Source of the DNA: Spirochaetales bacterium | GTDB taxonomy: Bacteria > Spirochaetota > Spirochaetia > JC444 > Marispirochaetaceae | Length of the DNA: 43,909 nucleotides | Direction of reading: 5' to 3' | Assembly (NCBI GenBank): GCA_016935695.1 | Contig: JAFGQL010000124.1 | Coordinates: 1-43,909, forward strand | Shown: positions 16,939 to 24,798 of the stretch, in pieces | Numbering within the stretch: position 1 is the first letter of the stretch | Layout of the letters: the number at the start of each line of letters is the position of its first letter | Position numbers and translations under genes: made by a program | The notes under the pieces: generated by a model | The model's database searches: none | Told to the model about the DNA's origin: nothing | The model's input: the letters and a program-made list of their open reading frames with translations, nothing else

Positions 16939-18726
16939 CTATTTCTTGCTCACTGCTTCGAACTTACAGACGCTGTAACATTCGCCGCACTTGATGCATT
17001 TTTCCTGGTCGATTACATGGGGCTGACGTTTCTCACCGCTTATGCAGCTGACAGGACAGCGCCGGGCACACAGACCGCATCCGATACACTTGTCAGAAAT
17101 GATTTCATATACTGTAAGGTCTTTGCACTTGCCGGCGGGACAGCGTTTTTCCTGTATATGGGCAAGGTACTCATCCTCAAAATAACGGAGAGTGGACAAT
17201 ACAGGATTTGGAGCTGTCTGCCCAAGACCGCACAAGGATGCCTTACTCATACCGAGGGCGATCTTCTTCATCTTTTCGATATCATCCATGGTACCTTTAC
17301 CCTTGGTGATACCTTCAAGAAGGTGCAGCATGGTCTTGCCGCCGACACGGCAGGGAGCACATTTTCCGCAGGATTCATCCACCGTGAAATCCAGATAGAA
17401 CTTTGCCACGTCCACCATACAGTCGTCCTCATCCATGATGATCATTCCCCCGGATCCCATGATGGAACCGAGCTTCTGAAGACTTGCGTAATCAATGGGC
17501 GTATCTATATAGTCGGCAGTTATCACACCGCCCGAAGGACCGCCGGTCTGGACCGCTTTGAACTTCTTGCCGTCTTTGATACCACCGCCGATGTCGTAGA
17601 CAATTTCCCGGAGGGTGGTACCCATGGGGACTTCAACCAGCCCTGAGTTATTGATCTTTCCGGTAAGGGCGAAGACCTTGGTACCCTTTGAGTCCTCGGT
17701 ACCGATGGACGCGAACCACTTCCCGCCTTTATGAAGAATCACCGGTACATTGGCCCAGGTTTCCACGTTATTGATGACCGTCGGTTTCCCGAACACACCT
17801 TTTACAGAGGGAAAAGGCGGCCTTGGACGGGGCATACCCCGCTCCCCTTCGAGAGACGCAATGAGTGCCGTTTCTTCACCGCAGACGAAAGCTCCTGCGC
17901 CGAGGCGGATTTCCAGGTCAAAATTGAATCCGCTGCCGAGGATGTCCTTACCGAGGAGGCCGTAGCCTCTTGCCTGCTCCATGGCGATTTTCAGGCGGTT
18001 AATTGCAAGGGGGTATTCGGCACGGATATAGATGTAGCCGTAATCTGCGCCGATGGTGTAGGCGGCGATAGCCATGGCCTCTATAAGGGAATGGGGATCT
18101 CCCTCAAGGGTGGAACGGTCCATATAGGCGCCCGGATCCCCTTCATCGGCGTTACATACAACGTATTTTTGATCGCTTTCCACCTCTTTGGTGAGGTTCC
18201 ATTTCAGCCAGGTCGGGAAACCGGCGCCGCCGCGTCCCCGTAAACCGGAAATTTTAAGCTCTGCGATGACATCATCGGGAGTCATTTCCGACAAGACCTT
18301 GCTCAAGGCCGCATAACCGTCCCGGGCGATGTACTCGTCAATATCCTCAGGGTTGATGACTCCGCAGTTGCGCAGCACGATCCGGAACTGCTTCTGGTAG
18401 AAATCGAGGTTTTCCATGGCCTTGTTGGCCTTGGAATCGGAGGTATCGTACAAAAGACGCTTAACTTCCCGCCCCTTGATCACGTGCTCTTCAATTATTT
18501 CCGTGGCATCCTCCGGCTTCACATGAACGTAAAAGGACTCATCGGGAAGTACCTTTACAATGGGGCCTTTCTCGCACAAGCCGAAACAGCCGGTCTTGAG
18601 GATCTGCACGTCGGATTTGACGTCTTTGCTTTCCGCAGCACTCAGCAAATTACGGTAGATTTCGTCGGACTTAGAGGATTCACACCCCGTACCTCCGCAG
18701 ACAAGTATATACTGCTTGAAGTTCAT
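16939..18726 (-). CDS. hydB: Hydrogenase NAD(P)H-binding flavoprotein subunit (NuoF-like, HydB/HndC)
   Basis: The 595-residue subunit binds FMN and NAD(P)H and is the flavin site of bifurcating hydrogenases. From the N-terminus it has a thioredoxin-like [2Fe-2S] domain (CGGTGCESS, LKTGCFGLCEKGP), the NuoF core with FMN and nucleotide motifs (GLRGRGGAGFPTWLKW, CNADEGDPGAYMDR), an SLBB region, the [4Fe-4S] motif ESCGKCAPCRVG, and a C-terminal two-cluster ferredoxin domain (CIGCGLCARRCPVSCI, CIKCGECYSVC). The extra ferredoxin domain distinguishes it from Complex I NuoF. Its ATG shares one base with the stop of the preceding gene, and hydA follows after 17 bp. Confidence 0.94.
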   Translation of the reverse strand: MNFKQYILVCGGTGCESSKSDEIYRNLLSAAESKDVKSDVQILKTGCFGLCEKGPIVKVLPDESFYVHVKPEDATEIIEEHVIKGREVKRLLYDTSDSKANKAMENLDFYQKQFRIVLRNCGVINPEDIDEYIARDGYAALSKVLSEMTPDDVIAELKISGLRGRGGAGFPTWLKWNLTKEVESDQKYVVCNADEGDPGAYMDRSTLEGDPHSLIEAMAIAAYTIGADYGYIYIRAEYPLAINRLKIAMEQARGYGLLGKDILGSGFNFDLEIRLGAGAFVCGEETALIASLEGERGMPRPRPPFPSVKGVFGKPTVINNVETWANVPVILHKGGKWFASIGTEDSKGTKVFALTGKINNSGLVEVPMGTTLREIVYDIGGGIKDGKKFKAVQTGGPSGGVITADYIDTPIDYASLQKLGSIMGSGGMIIMDEDDCMVDVAKFYLDFTVDESCGKCAPCRVGGKTMLHLLEGITKGKGTMDDIEKMKKIALGMSKASLCGLGQTAPNPVLSTLRYFEDEYLAHIQEKRCPAGKCKDLTVYEIISDKCIGCGLCARRCPVSCISGEKRQPHVIDQEKCIKCGECYSVCKFEAVSKK

Positions 18727-19127
18727 TAATTGCCTCCACCTTCAACAATATCGATCGCGGGACGGTCGAATACATGGTCGTTTACAAGAATCTTTCCAAG
18801 AACATGTTTCCGAACGATATCCCTGGCAACCTGGGCATTCACGTTGCCGTAAATAATCCGGGGCATTTCCGGCATTATCACTTCCACCGTCGGCTCGGCA
18901 TGGCACAAGCCCATACATCCGGTCTGCTTGACTGTCACGTTGCCGAGGTTATGAGCGGCCAGTTCATCTACAAAGGCCGAATAGGCATCTTTTGCGCCTG
19001 CTGCGATTCCGCAGGTTCCCATTCCGATAATAATGTGTACGTTTTTATCGGAGGTGTCACGAAGGGACATCTCCTTCTGCTTTGATTCACGGAGCTTTTT
19101 CAGTTCCTCAAGTGTTAATTTCCCCAT
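18726..19127 (-). CDS. hydD: Hydrogenase-associated thioredoxin-like [2Fe-2S] protein (HndB/HydD-like)
   Basis: The 133-residue protein has an N-terminal helix rich in Lys/Glu, then a thioredoxin-like ferredoxin fold with Cys in GMGTCGIAAGA and VKQTGCMGLCHAEP, the expected four-part [2Fe-2S] ligand pattern. It corresponds to HndB of Desulfovibrio and, from memory, to HydD of the Acetobacterium-type cluster. It is likely an electron-transfer subunit or accessory of the complex. AAGGAG sits 7 nt before the start, and directly upstream is the dispersed 41-bp repeat shared with tpx. Confidence 0.88.
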   Translation of the reverse strand: MGKLTLEELKKLRESKQKEMSLRDTSDKNVHIIIGMGTCGIAAGAKDAYSAFVDELAAHNLGNVTVKQTGCMGLCHAEPTVEVIMPEMPRIIYGNVNAQVARDIVRKHVLGKILVNDHVFDRPAIDIVEGGGN

Positions 19128-19140
19128 AAAATCTCCTTTA

Positions 19141-19181
19141 TACAGTCGCCGGCGTCCCTTGGCCGCCGTCTCCCTTTGTCC
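19141..19181 (-). repeat. Dispersed hairpin repeat, copy B (hydD leader)
   Basis: On the minus strand this 41-bp element runs from GGACAAAGGG to GCGACTGTA. Its stem CGGCGGCC/GGACGCCG has an AAG loop and one mismatch at a different position from copy A, so pairing is preserved although the bases changed. It ends immediately before the TAAAGGAG ribosome binding site of hydD and lies inside the hydrogenase operon, between the ATPase gene and hydD. Confidence 0.7.
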
Positions 19182-19211
19182 TCATTATGAAACTGCTGCC
19201 GAACTCCGGAT

Positions 19212-19748
19212 TTATCCCTGTTCCAGGGATGTCAGATATGCCTTTAAGAGTTCATGGGAACCTGCTGTTTCCAGTTCGCCCAAGGCATCAATCAGTTCGG
19301 AGCGCTTCATCTCGTAGGTGCTGCCGTCCTGTTTTTTCCGCAGGACAGTCAACTCGTACGGGCCGTCCATGGTATACAGGCTCAAGAGAGCCGCTACCAT
19401 ATCCCCCTCAGGGGGTGTATCTATATGATCAAGCCGGAAAGTACAGTCAAGCTGCGTGCCTGTACCCGGCTGTGATTCGACGGAAAAACTGCCGCCGGTA
19501 AGCTCGAGGGTCTGAACCAGGAAGGGTATTCCCAGTCCGGCCTTCCGCTTTATATGCTTCCGTCCGTCGGTAAAGTACGGATCGGAAAGTCTTTTTATTT
19601 CTTCCTGTGTCATTCCCCTGCCGTTATCACAAACCCGCATATGAAGGGTATCTCCTTCCTGCAGCCACAAAACCTCGACCAGGGTAGCATCGGCTTCCAG
19701 GGAATTCCCCACGATTTCGATGAGGAAATCACAGAGCCCCCTGTGCAC
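19212..19748 (-). CDS. Stand-alone histidine-kinase-type ATPase domain in the hydrogenase operon
   Basis: The 178-residue protein is essentially a HATPase_c (GHKL) domain without a dimerisation/His domain. It shows the N box (EIVGNSLEADATLVEV), the G1 box (VCDNGRGMTQEE), an F-box-like PYFTDGR and a G2-like KRKAGLGIPFL, followed by an extra C-terminal segment of about 70 residues. Comparable genes occur in several bacterial multimeric [FeFe]-hydrogenase operons (from memory, hydE of the hydCEDBA order), where the role is unclear. The start is GTG 19748, 9 bp after the NuoE-like gene. It could be an anti-regulator or an assembly ATPase. No phospho-acceptor His is evident. Confidence 0.75.
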   Translation of the reverse strand: MHRGLCDFLIEIVGNSLEADATLVEVLWLQEGDTLHMRVCDNGRGMTQEEIKRLSDPYFTDGRKHIKRKAGLGIPFLVQTLELTGGSFSVESQPGTGTQLDCTFRLDHIDTPPEGDMVAALLSLYTMDGPYELTVLRKKQDGSTYEMKRSELIDALGELETAGSHELLKAYLTSLEQG

Positions 19749-19757
19749 GGCAGGAAC

Positions 19758-20243
19758 CTAACGGTTTCTGAATTTGGCAATGATTTCCGGAAGCTGCTGC
19801 TTTTCAACTTTTCCGAAGACCTCATCACCAACGACCATTACCGGAGCCAGGCCGCAACAGCCGACACAACGGACGGTTTCAATGGAGAACTCGCCGTCAT
19901 CGGTCACCTCTTCCAGTTCAACCCCAAGGAGACTCTGCAGTTCCTCTACCAGGTCCTGGCCGCCTTTGAGATAACAGGCAGTACCCATGCACACCTGGAT
20001 ATTGTGCTTCCCGGGTTTTTTCAGTTTGAAAAAATGATAGAAGGTAGCAACCCCGTAAATTTTCGCCAGGGGTACGTCGAGGAGTTCGGAAACCTTCATC
20101 GCCGCCTCCCGGGGGATGAACCCGAATTCCTGTTGCACCTTGTGGAGAATCATGATCAGGTTACCGGGTTTTTCTTTCCACTCTGTAATAAAATCAGTCA
20201 GTTCGCTGGAGAACTCAATATCGGCAATCGCATTAACAGACAT
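19758..20243 (-). CDS. hydC: Hydrogenase NuoE-like [2Fe-2S] subunit (HydC/HndA)
   Basis: This 161-residue thioredoxin-like ferredoxin subunit pairs with the NuoF-like protein. The N-terminal helical part (ITEWKEKPGNLIMILHKVQQ) is followed by the [2Fe-2S] ligands in CMGTACYLKGG and VRCVGCCGLAP, the NuoE pattern. I place the start at ATG 20243 because AAGGAG lies 7 nt upstream; the ATG 36 bp earlier has no ribosome binding site. It is the first gene of the operon, read divergently from rex, with a promoter at 20298-20326. Confidence 0.93.
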   Translation of the reverse strand: MSVNAIADIEFSSELTDFITEWKEKPGNLIMILHKVQQEFGFIPREAAMKVSELLDVPLAKIYGVATFYHFFKLKKPGKHNIQVCMGTACYLKGGQDLVEELQSLLGVELEEVTDDGEFSIETVRCVGCCGLAPVMVVGDEVFGKVEKQQLPEIIAKFRNR

Positions 20244-20297
20244 GCAACTACTCCTTCGCTTTGAGATGAATTGTCCCATCAGTGATTGGATGCCGAT

Positions 20298-20326
20298 ACT
20301 GTAGTGAATTCACCCGATTAGTTCAA
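20298..20326 (-). promoter_or_regulatory. Hydrogenase operon promoter with palindrome in the spacer
   Basis: On the minus strand TTGAAC (20321-20326) and TACAGT (20298-20303) are 17 bp apart, a good sigma-70 arrangement 55 bp upstream of hydC. The spacer contains the perfect palindrome GTGAATTCAC (20304-20313), an ideal position for a repressor. It shares the GTGAA/TTCAC half-sites with a Rex box but lacks the 4-bp centre. Confidence 0.55.
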
Positions 20327-20376
20327 TACAATGAGGCACAAATATCTTTACAAAACCAAAAAATAATATTTTATTA

Positions 20377-20405
20377 TTGCCAATACAGGCTTTATTCTGT
20401 AGTAT
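20377..20405 (+). promoter_or_regulatory. rex promoter
   Basis: TTGCCA (20377-20382) and TAGTAT (20400-20405) are separated by 17 bp. The start of transcription would fall near 20412, directly before the Rex operator at 20416-20435. Confidence 0.55.
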
Positions 20406-20415
20406 TTTGGTAGTT

Positions 20416-20435
20416 TATGTGAAAGGTTTCACATA
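20416..20435. promoter_or_regulatory. Rex operator (autoregulatory)
   Basis: TATGTGAAAGGTTTCACATA has perfect 9-bp arms. Its core TGTGAA-N4-TTCACA fits the Rex consensus TTGTGAA-N4-TTCACAA. It covers the predicted transcription start of rex, so Rex should repress its own gene when NADH is low, with NADH binding releasing it. Confidence 0.8.
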
Positions 20436-20460
20436 TTACCCGTTTTTTTTCGAGGTTAAC

Positions 20461-21129
20461 ATGAATAAGGAACTTCTTTTACGGCTGACAAAGTACAAAC
20501 GCCTTTTACATAAACTGAAGGCCCTTGGTCTGGAACGCGTGTTTTCCAACAACCTGGGCGATGCCATCGGTGTTGCTCCCGCATTGGTACGGAAGGACTT
20601 CTCCAATTTGAACCTTCCGGGGAACAAACGCGGAGGCTATAACATAGACGATCTGATCCACCGGCTGGACAAGGTTCTGGGAAGGGATCTGCCCCAGCGC
20701 ATCATCATTGCCGGCTGCGGTAAAATCGGCACGGCACTCATGAAATTCGAAGAGTTCTCCAGGGAAGGCATATCCATTGTCGCCGGCTTCGATATCATGG
20801 CCGACCACATGGAAAATACATCTGAGATCCCCATATATCACATTGACAAGATGGCGGATTTTATCCGCGAGCAGGAAATTCAGGTAGGCATTATCGCCGT
20901 ACCCGATACTGCAGCCTCGGCTGTCTTTGAAACCATGATCAAGGCAGGCATCAAGGGGATACTCAATTTCGCGGCAGTCGAGCTCAAATGCAACGCGTCC
21001 GATCCCCAGGACTGCGCGACCAGATGCACCATCCATAATGTCAATATCGGTCTGGAAATTGAACACATATTCTACCAGGTCAACCTGAAACATCCAGGCA
21101 GCGGCTGTTTTGAAGACGAAGCGGTATAA
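20461..21129 (+). CDS. rex: Redox-sensing transcriptional repressor Rex
   Basis: Rex senses the NADH/NAD+ ratio and represses fermentation and hydrogenase genes. The 222 residues contain an N-terminal winged helix (LGDAIGVAPALVRKDFSNL, recognition region), a Rossmann fold with the dinucleotide loop IIAGCGKIGTALM, and the C-terminal swap helix. The start at 20461 is supported by GAGG 5 nt upstream; longer readings would swallow the operator. It is divergent from the hydrogenase operon, a likely regulon member, and 24 bp before rmuC. Confidence 0.95.
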   Translation: MNKELLLRLTKYKRLLHKLKALGLERVFSNNLGDAIGVAPALVRKDFSNLNLPGNKRGGYNIDDLIHRLDKVLGRDLPQRIIIAGCGKIGTALMKFEEFSREGISIVAGFDIMADHMENTSEIPIYHIDKMADFIREQEIQVGIIAVPDTAASAVFETMIKAGIKGILNFAAVELKCNASDPQDCATRCTIHNVNIGLEIEHIFYQVNLKHPGSGCFEDEAV

Positions 21130-21153
21130 CAATACATCAGGCAGGCAGGATAC

Positions 21154-21978
21154 ATGATCAGGCTGGAACCCCAATCCTGGATACTGACCTTTTCACTTGT
21201 TCTGAACGGGGCACTTTGCATCACCGCCCTCATTCTGGTCTTCACTCTGCTTTTCAAGAAAAAAAAGCCGGGCAGCGACCTGTCGGTACTGACAGGGGAA
21301 CTTCGGCAGCTGAATGATCTGTTTCTCAAACCCAAACTCAGGGGCGGGCTGGGAGAACGGTTTCTGTATCAGCTGCTGGAAGACGCCCTTCCGGGAAAAT
21401 ACTGGCAGCGCCAGTACCGGTTTTCTTCCGGGGCTGTGGTGGACGCAGTCATACGGCTGGGACAGTTTCTGGTTCCCGTTGATTCCAAATTTCCGAAAGA
21501 AGGCACCGACGCCCTTTTGCACAATCCGGCCCTCAAGGACCAGCTCCAGGCCACAAAGGACATCCGCCGTCATATAGACACCATACGGGAAAAGTATATT
21601 TGCCCACAGGAAGGAACTCTTCAGTTTGCCCTCATGTACCTGCCTTCGGAAGGACTGTACCACAGTCTGTTCATTGAAGAACCCCTTACTCTTTTTGATT
21701 ACGCCCTTAAATCCAGGGTTATCCCCGTGAGTCCGGGCAGCCTGTTCATCTACCTGCAGACCGTCTCCTACGGCCTTCGGGGGCTCACCCTCCATGAAAA
21801 AGGAGAAGCCATTCTGAAAACCCTGTCCCAGCTGTCAGTGGATTACGGCGACTGCATGCGGCTTCTGGAAAAAACCGAACAGCACGCCCGGAATATGAAC
21901 GGCTCCCTCATGGAAGCAAAACAGCGGATGGCCCGCCTGGGTATAAGCCTGGAAGGGCTGTCATCTCTTGAGCCGTAG
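21154..21978 (+). CDS. rmuC: RmuC-family protein (short form)
   Basis: RmuC proteins limit inversions at short repeats and are predicted nuclease-like. This 274-residue version has an N-terminal membrane helix (about 10-35), then the RmuC core: RGGLGERFLYQLLEDALP, GAVVDAVIRLGQFLVPVDSKFP and QFALMYLPSEGLY, in which the VDA and PVDSKFP motifs are diagnostic. The long coiled coil usually found between membrane anchor and core is nearly absent, making it much shorter than E. coli RmuC (about 475). Its 3' end overlaps the convergent phosphodiesterase-fold gene by 18 bp. Confidence 0.85.
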   Translation: MIRLEPQSWILTFSLVLNGALCITALILVFTLLFKKKKPGSDLSVLTGELRQLNDLFLKPKLRGGLGERFLYQLLEDALPGKYWQRQYRFSSGAVVDAVIRLGQFLVPVDSKFPKEGTDALLHNPALKDQLQATKDIRRHIDTIREKYICPQEGTLQFALMYLPSEGLYHSLFIEEPLTLFDYALKSRVIPVSPGSLFIYLQTVSYGLRGLTLHEKGEAILKTLSQLSVDYGDCMRLLEKTEQHARNMNGSLMEAKQRMARLGISLEGLSSLEP

Positions 21979-23085
21979 CACCACCGGCAGGTGATCGGAA
22001 CATCCCGCCGTCCGGCCCGGCCGGTAGGCAACAGGCACCATTTCGGCATTACAGTAAGCAGCACTCACATGGGGCCCGAAACTGTCAAAACGCCACCGCC
22101 CGTCACGGCCTTCCAACAGTTCCCAGGACAGAAAACAATGATCGATAGCCTCCCACTCTCCCCGGTACCAGTAGGAACCCTGTGGTACAGCATCCCCCGT
22201 TTCCCATGGATTGAACAAAAGCCTGGGCAGACGGCGGTCTGCAACAAGGCCGGCATCGCCTGTTATCCAAAGAGGGGAAGCTGATCCGGGGAGGCCAAGG
22301 GCGGGAGCACAGTCACCGGGACCGAAACCCTCGTCTTCCCCATAGGTTGCAACTGTACGGGTGTCCCAGTTCAAATCTCCGCACACAAGCGAGGGCATTG
22401 TCAGGGTGCTGATCCGGTGGACAATAAAGGCCGCCGCCTGGCTGCGGAGAGGTTCAGTTGCAGCAACTCCGCCAAGCCGGGATTTCCAGTGGTTGACAAA
22501 CACGGTAATGCCCCCGCCCTCAGGAGGAATGAGGAGGAATTCAAGGACGGCCCTGCCTTCCGTACCCGGTGAATGGCAGTACAGGGAGCTGACAGGCACC
22601 CGGGAGAGAACCCCGACGTGAACACTCTGCCCTTCCCTGACCGCCACGTGGCAGAAACGGTACCCGAGATCCGGCAGGAATTCCGTGTTGAGGGTTTTCA
22701 GTACACCGGCTTTTTCCAGTTCCTGGAAAACCGCGACATCAGGCCCCTTGCCTGAGTTTATCTCCCTCAACACAGAAGAAATGCTCTTGAGCTTATGATA
22801 ATAATCCCCCACACCCCAGTTTCCTTCGCCGGGATCGAATTCAGGGTATTCGGCTCCGTCATCGACGCCGTCAAAAAGGTTCTGTACATTATAACTGACA
22901 AGGACGAGTTCATCGGAGTCCCAGGGCAGCAGATTTCCGGCGAGGGGGATGTCCGAAAGAGAGCAGGAACCGCACGCGCAGAAACACACCATGAACAGGA
23001 CCTGTATCAGGAACAAGGGAAAAAGACAAAAAAAAGACCGCTTCATGTCATGTACAGACACAAGCGGCCGCGGCGGTGCATTCAT
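21961..23085 (-). CDS. Endonuclease/exonuclease/phosphatase-fold lipoprotein
   Basis: The product (up to 374 residues) has a signal-like hydrophobic N-terminus with Cys-rich lipobox candidates (FCACGSC) and then an EEP-superfamily domain. The metal and catalytic motifs are SYNVQNLFD, AVFQELE, VNHWKS, CGDLNWDT and the terminal SDHLPVVL, all in order. Family members cleave phosphodiesters in DNA, RNA, sphingomyelin or inositol phosphates; the export signal suggests an extracytoplasmic substrate. A second start at 23046 (MKRSFF) would give a cleaner signal peptide, but only the first has a nearby purine-rich sequence. It is the last gene of clpP-purC-EEP. Confidence 0.82.
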   Translation of the reverse strand: MNAPPRPLVSVHDMKRSFFCLFPLFLIQVLFMVCFCACGSCSLSDIPLAGNLLPWDSDELVLVSYNVQNLFDGVDDGAEYPEFDPGEGNWGVGDYYHKLKSISSVLREINSGKGPDVAVFQELEKAGVLKTLNTEFLPDLGYRFCHVAVREGQSVHVGVLSRVPVSSLYCHSPGTEGRAVLEFLLIPPEGGGITVFVNHWKSRLGGVAATEPLRSQAAAFIVHRISTLTMPSLVCGDLNWDTRTVATYGEDEGFGPGDCAPALGLPGSASPLWITGDAGLVADRRLPRLLFNPWETGDAVPQGSYWYRGEWEAIDHCFLSWELLEGRDGRWRFDSFGPHVSAAYCNAEMVPVAYRPGRTAGCSDHLPVVLRLKR

Positions 23086-23118
23086 TCCGCCTTCATTTTC
23101 AGGAAGATCAGGACGTTT

Positions 23119-24069
23119 TCAGGGCAGGAATTCCCCAATTGCCGCCATTTCACTTTCTGCGGTGGATAATTCCCCGTAAAAAGTTCTTCCGGTAATGCCT
23201 TCGTAGGCGGCAATGTATTTTTCCGCCACATCGATCCGGGTGTCATCGGGTATCACTGGCGGCAGGCCGTCACCCATCCAGCCCCGGTCCATGAGCCATT
23301 TACGAAGGAACTCCTTGTCCACCTTGCGCTGCTCCACGCCCTTATCGAACAGTTCCCTGTAGGTATCGGCGTACCAGTACCGGCTGGAATCAGGGGTGTG
23401 GATTTCATCGACAATGCGGAGTTCTCCGTCCTTGAGGCCGAACTCGTATTTGGTGTCCACCAGGATAAGGCCCTGTTTTCGGGCGATTTCGGTACCCCGG
23501 GCAAAGAGGGATAAGGCCTTTTCTTCTACCTGCGCCCACACATCAGCAGCCACCAGGGACCTGGACACAATTTCCGCGCTCGAGATCGGCATATCATGCT
23601 CACCCTGTTCCGCCTTGGTGGATGGGGTAATCAGGGGGGTGTCGAACGCCTGGTCCATTTTCATGCCGGCGGGCAGTTCTATCCCTGAGACCGGATTGCC
23701 CTTTTCATAGTCCCGCCAGGCTGAGCCCGTCAGATACCCCCGGACAATAACCTCGACAGGGAGAACCTCGCATTTATCCACAAGAACAGTGCGGGGAGTG
23801 ATTTCCTTGACAATGTGGTTTTTCAGGATATCTGCTGTAGATGAAAACCAGAACAGAGCCATCTGGTTCAGGACCTGGCCCTTGAAGGGGATGGTGGCAA
23901 GCACATGGTCAAAGGCGGAGATCCGGTCCGATGTCGAAATGATGAGTTTGTCACCTATGTCGATAATGTCCCGCACCTTGCCTTTGTAAAAGGGCCTTCC
24001 GCCTGCTTTGTCTTCCGGGATTCCTTCAAAAACCGATCCAAGGGCCTTTAACAGAAGGTCTCTGTTCAT
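23119..24069 (-). CDS. purC: Phosphoribosylaminoimidazole-succinocarboxamide synthase
   Basis: PurC joins aspartate to CAIR with ATP hydrolysis to form SAICAR in purine synthesis. The 316-residue protein shows the N-terminal YKGKVRDIIDIGDKLIISTSDRISAFD, VEVIVRGYLTGSAWRDY, the substrate loop STKAEQGEHDMPIS and ILVDTKYEFG with DEIHTPDSSRYW. It belongs to the longer form of about 300 residues rather than the 240-residue bacterial form. The start overlaps the clpP stop by 4 bp, so purine synthesis and proteolysis genes are translationally coupled here. Confidence 0.96.
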   Translation of the reverse strand: MNRDLLLKALGSVFEGIPEDKAGGRPFYKGKVRDIIDIGDKLIISTSDRISAFDHVLATIPFKGQVLNQMALFWFSSTADILKNHIVKEITPRTVLVDKCEVLPVEVIVRGYLTGSAWRDYEKGNPVSGIELPAGMKMDQAFDTPLITPSTKAEQGEHDMPISSAEIVSRSLVAADVWAQVEEKALSLFARGTEIARKQGLILVDTKYEFGLKDGELRIVDEIHTPDSSRYWYADTYRELFDKGVEQRKVDKEFLRKWLMDRGWMGDGLPPVIPDDTRIDVAEKYIAAYEGITGRTFYGELSTAESEMAAIGEFLP

Positions 24070-24641
24070 TTGTCCAGCTCCGTCCGTTTTACGATGACTT
24101 TAGAAAGAAGACCGTACTGCTTGGCTTCATCCGCGTTCATCCAATAGTCCCTGTCAGTGTCTTTCTCCACCTTATCCAGGGGCTGGCCTGTTTCCTTCGC
24201 GATGAGTTCATTGATCTTTATACGGGTGCGCTCAAGTTCCCTGGCGTGTATTTCGATCTCGGTGGCCACGCCACGCATGCCGCTCAAGGGCTGGTGAATA
24301 AGGTAATGGGAATTGGGAAGCCCGAGCCGCTGTGCTTTGGGCGCCGCGAGCAGTATGAGTGCCCCCGCGCTGGCAACAAGCCCCATGCCGATGGTATACA
24401 CCTTCGGTTTCACAAACCTGATCATGTCAAAAATCGCGTACCCGGCATCCACGTCTCCCCCGGGGGAATCGATGAATACCCTGATCGGATCGTCACCCAT
24501 GGCTTCCAGAAGCAAAAGCTGTTTGACAACCTTTTCTGCCAGCTCCTTGTTCACCTCTCCCGATAAGAGGATAGACCTGGTTTCCAGCATTTTCTCACTT
24601 ACATCGGGTGAGTTTTCTCCCTTCTTCTTTTCTTCGCTCAT
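24066..24641 (-). CDS. clpP: ATP-dependent Clp protease proteolytic subunit (ClpP-like)
   Basis: ClpP is a serine protease that forms a tetradecameric chamber fed by Clp ATPases. In the 191 residues the triad is visible as the Ser in GLVASAGALIL, the His in SHYLIHQPLSG and the Asp in EKDTDRDYWM; the oxyanion loop IDSPGGDVDAG is also present. The GLVASAG variant of the usual GQAASMG and the divergent N-terminus suggest a second ClpP paralogue rather than the housekeeping copy. ATG 24641 is chosen because GGAG is 5 nt upstream; a GTG two codons earlier is too close. It is the first gene of clpP-purC-EEP. Confidence 0.92.
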   Translation of the reverse strand: MSEEKKKGENSPDVSEKMLETRSILLSGEVNKELAEKVVKQLLLLEAMGDDPIRVFIDSPGGDVDAGYAIFDMIRFVKPKVYTIGMGLVASAGALILLAAPKAQRLGLPNSHYLIHQPLSGMRGVATEIEIHARELERTRIKINELIAKETGQPLDKVEKDTDRDYWMNADEAKQYGLLSKVIVKRTELDK

Positions 24642-24798
24642 TGTCACTCCAGAATTGACGTGTTTCGCGTTAAAATATACTCATTGTACCTTGATTTGTA
24701 CACCGCCGGGCAATACCTTTCCCGACAGAAGACCGTTCGAAATGAATAAACAACCAGCGGAAGGCAGCAACACCACCCCCCTTGCCTTAAAAGTCAGA

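Noticed and set aside
20321-20360. A second Rex operator upstream of the hydrogenase promoter
   Set aside because: The sequence with TTGTAAA and TTTGTGC lacks the inverted TTCACAA half-site and correct spacing.
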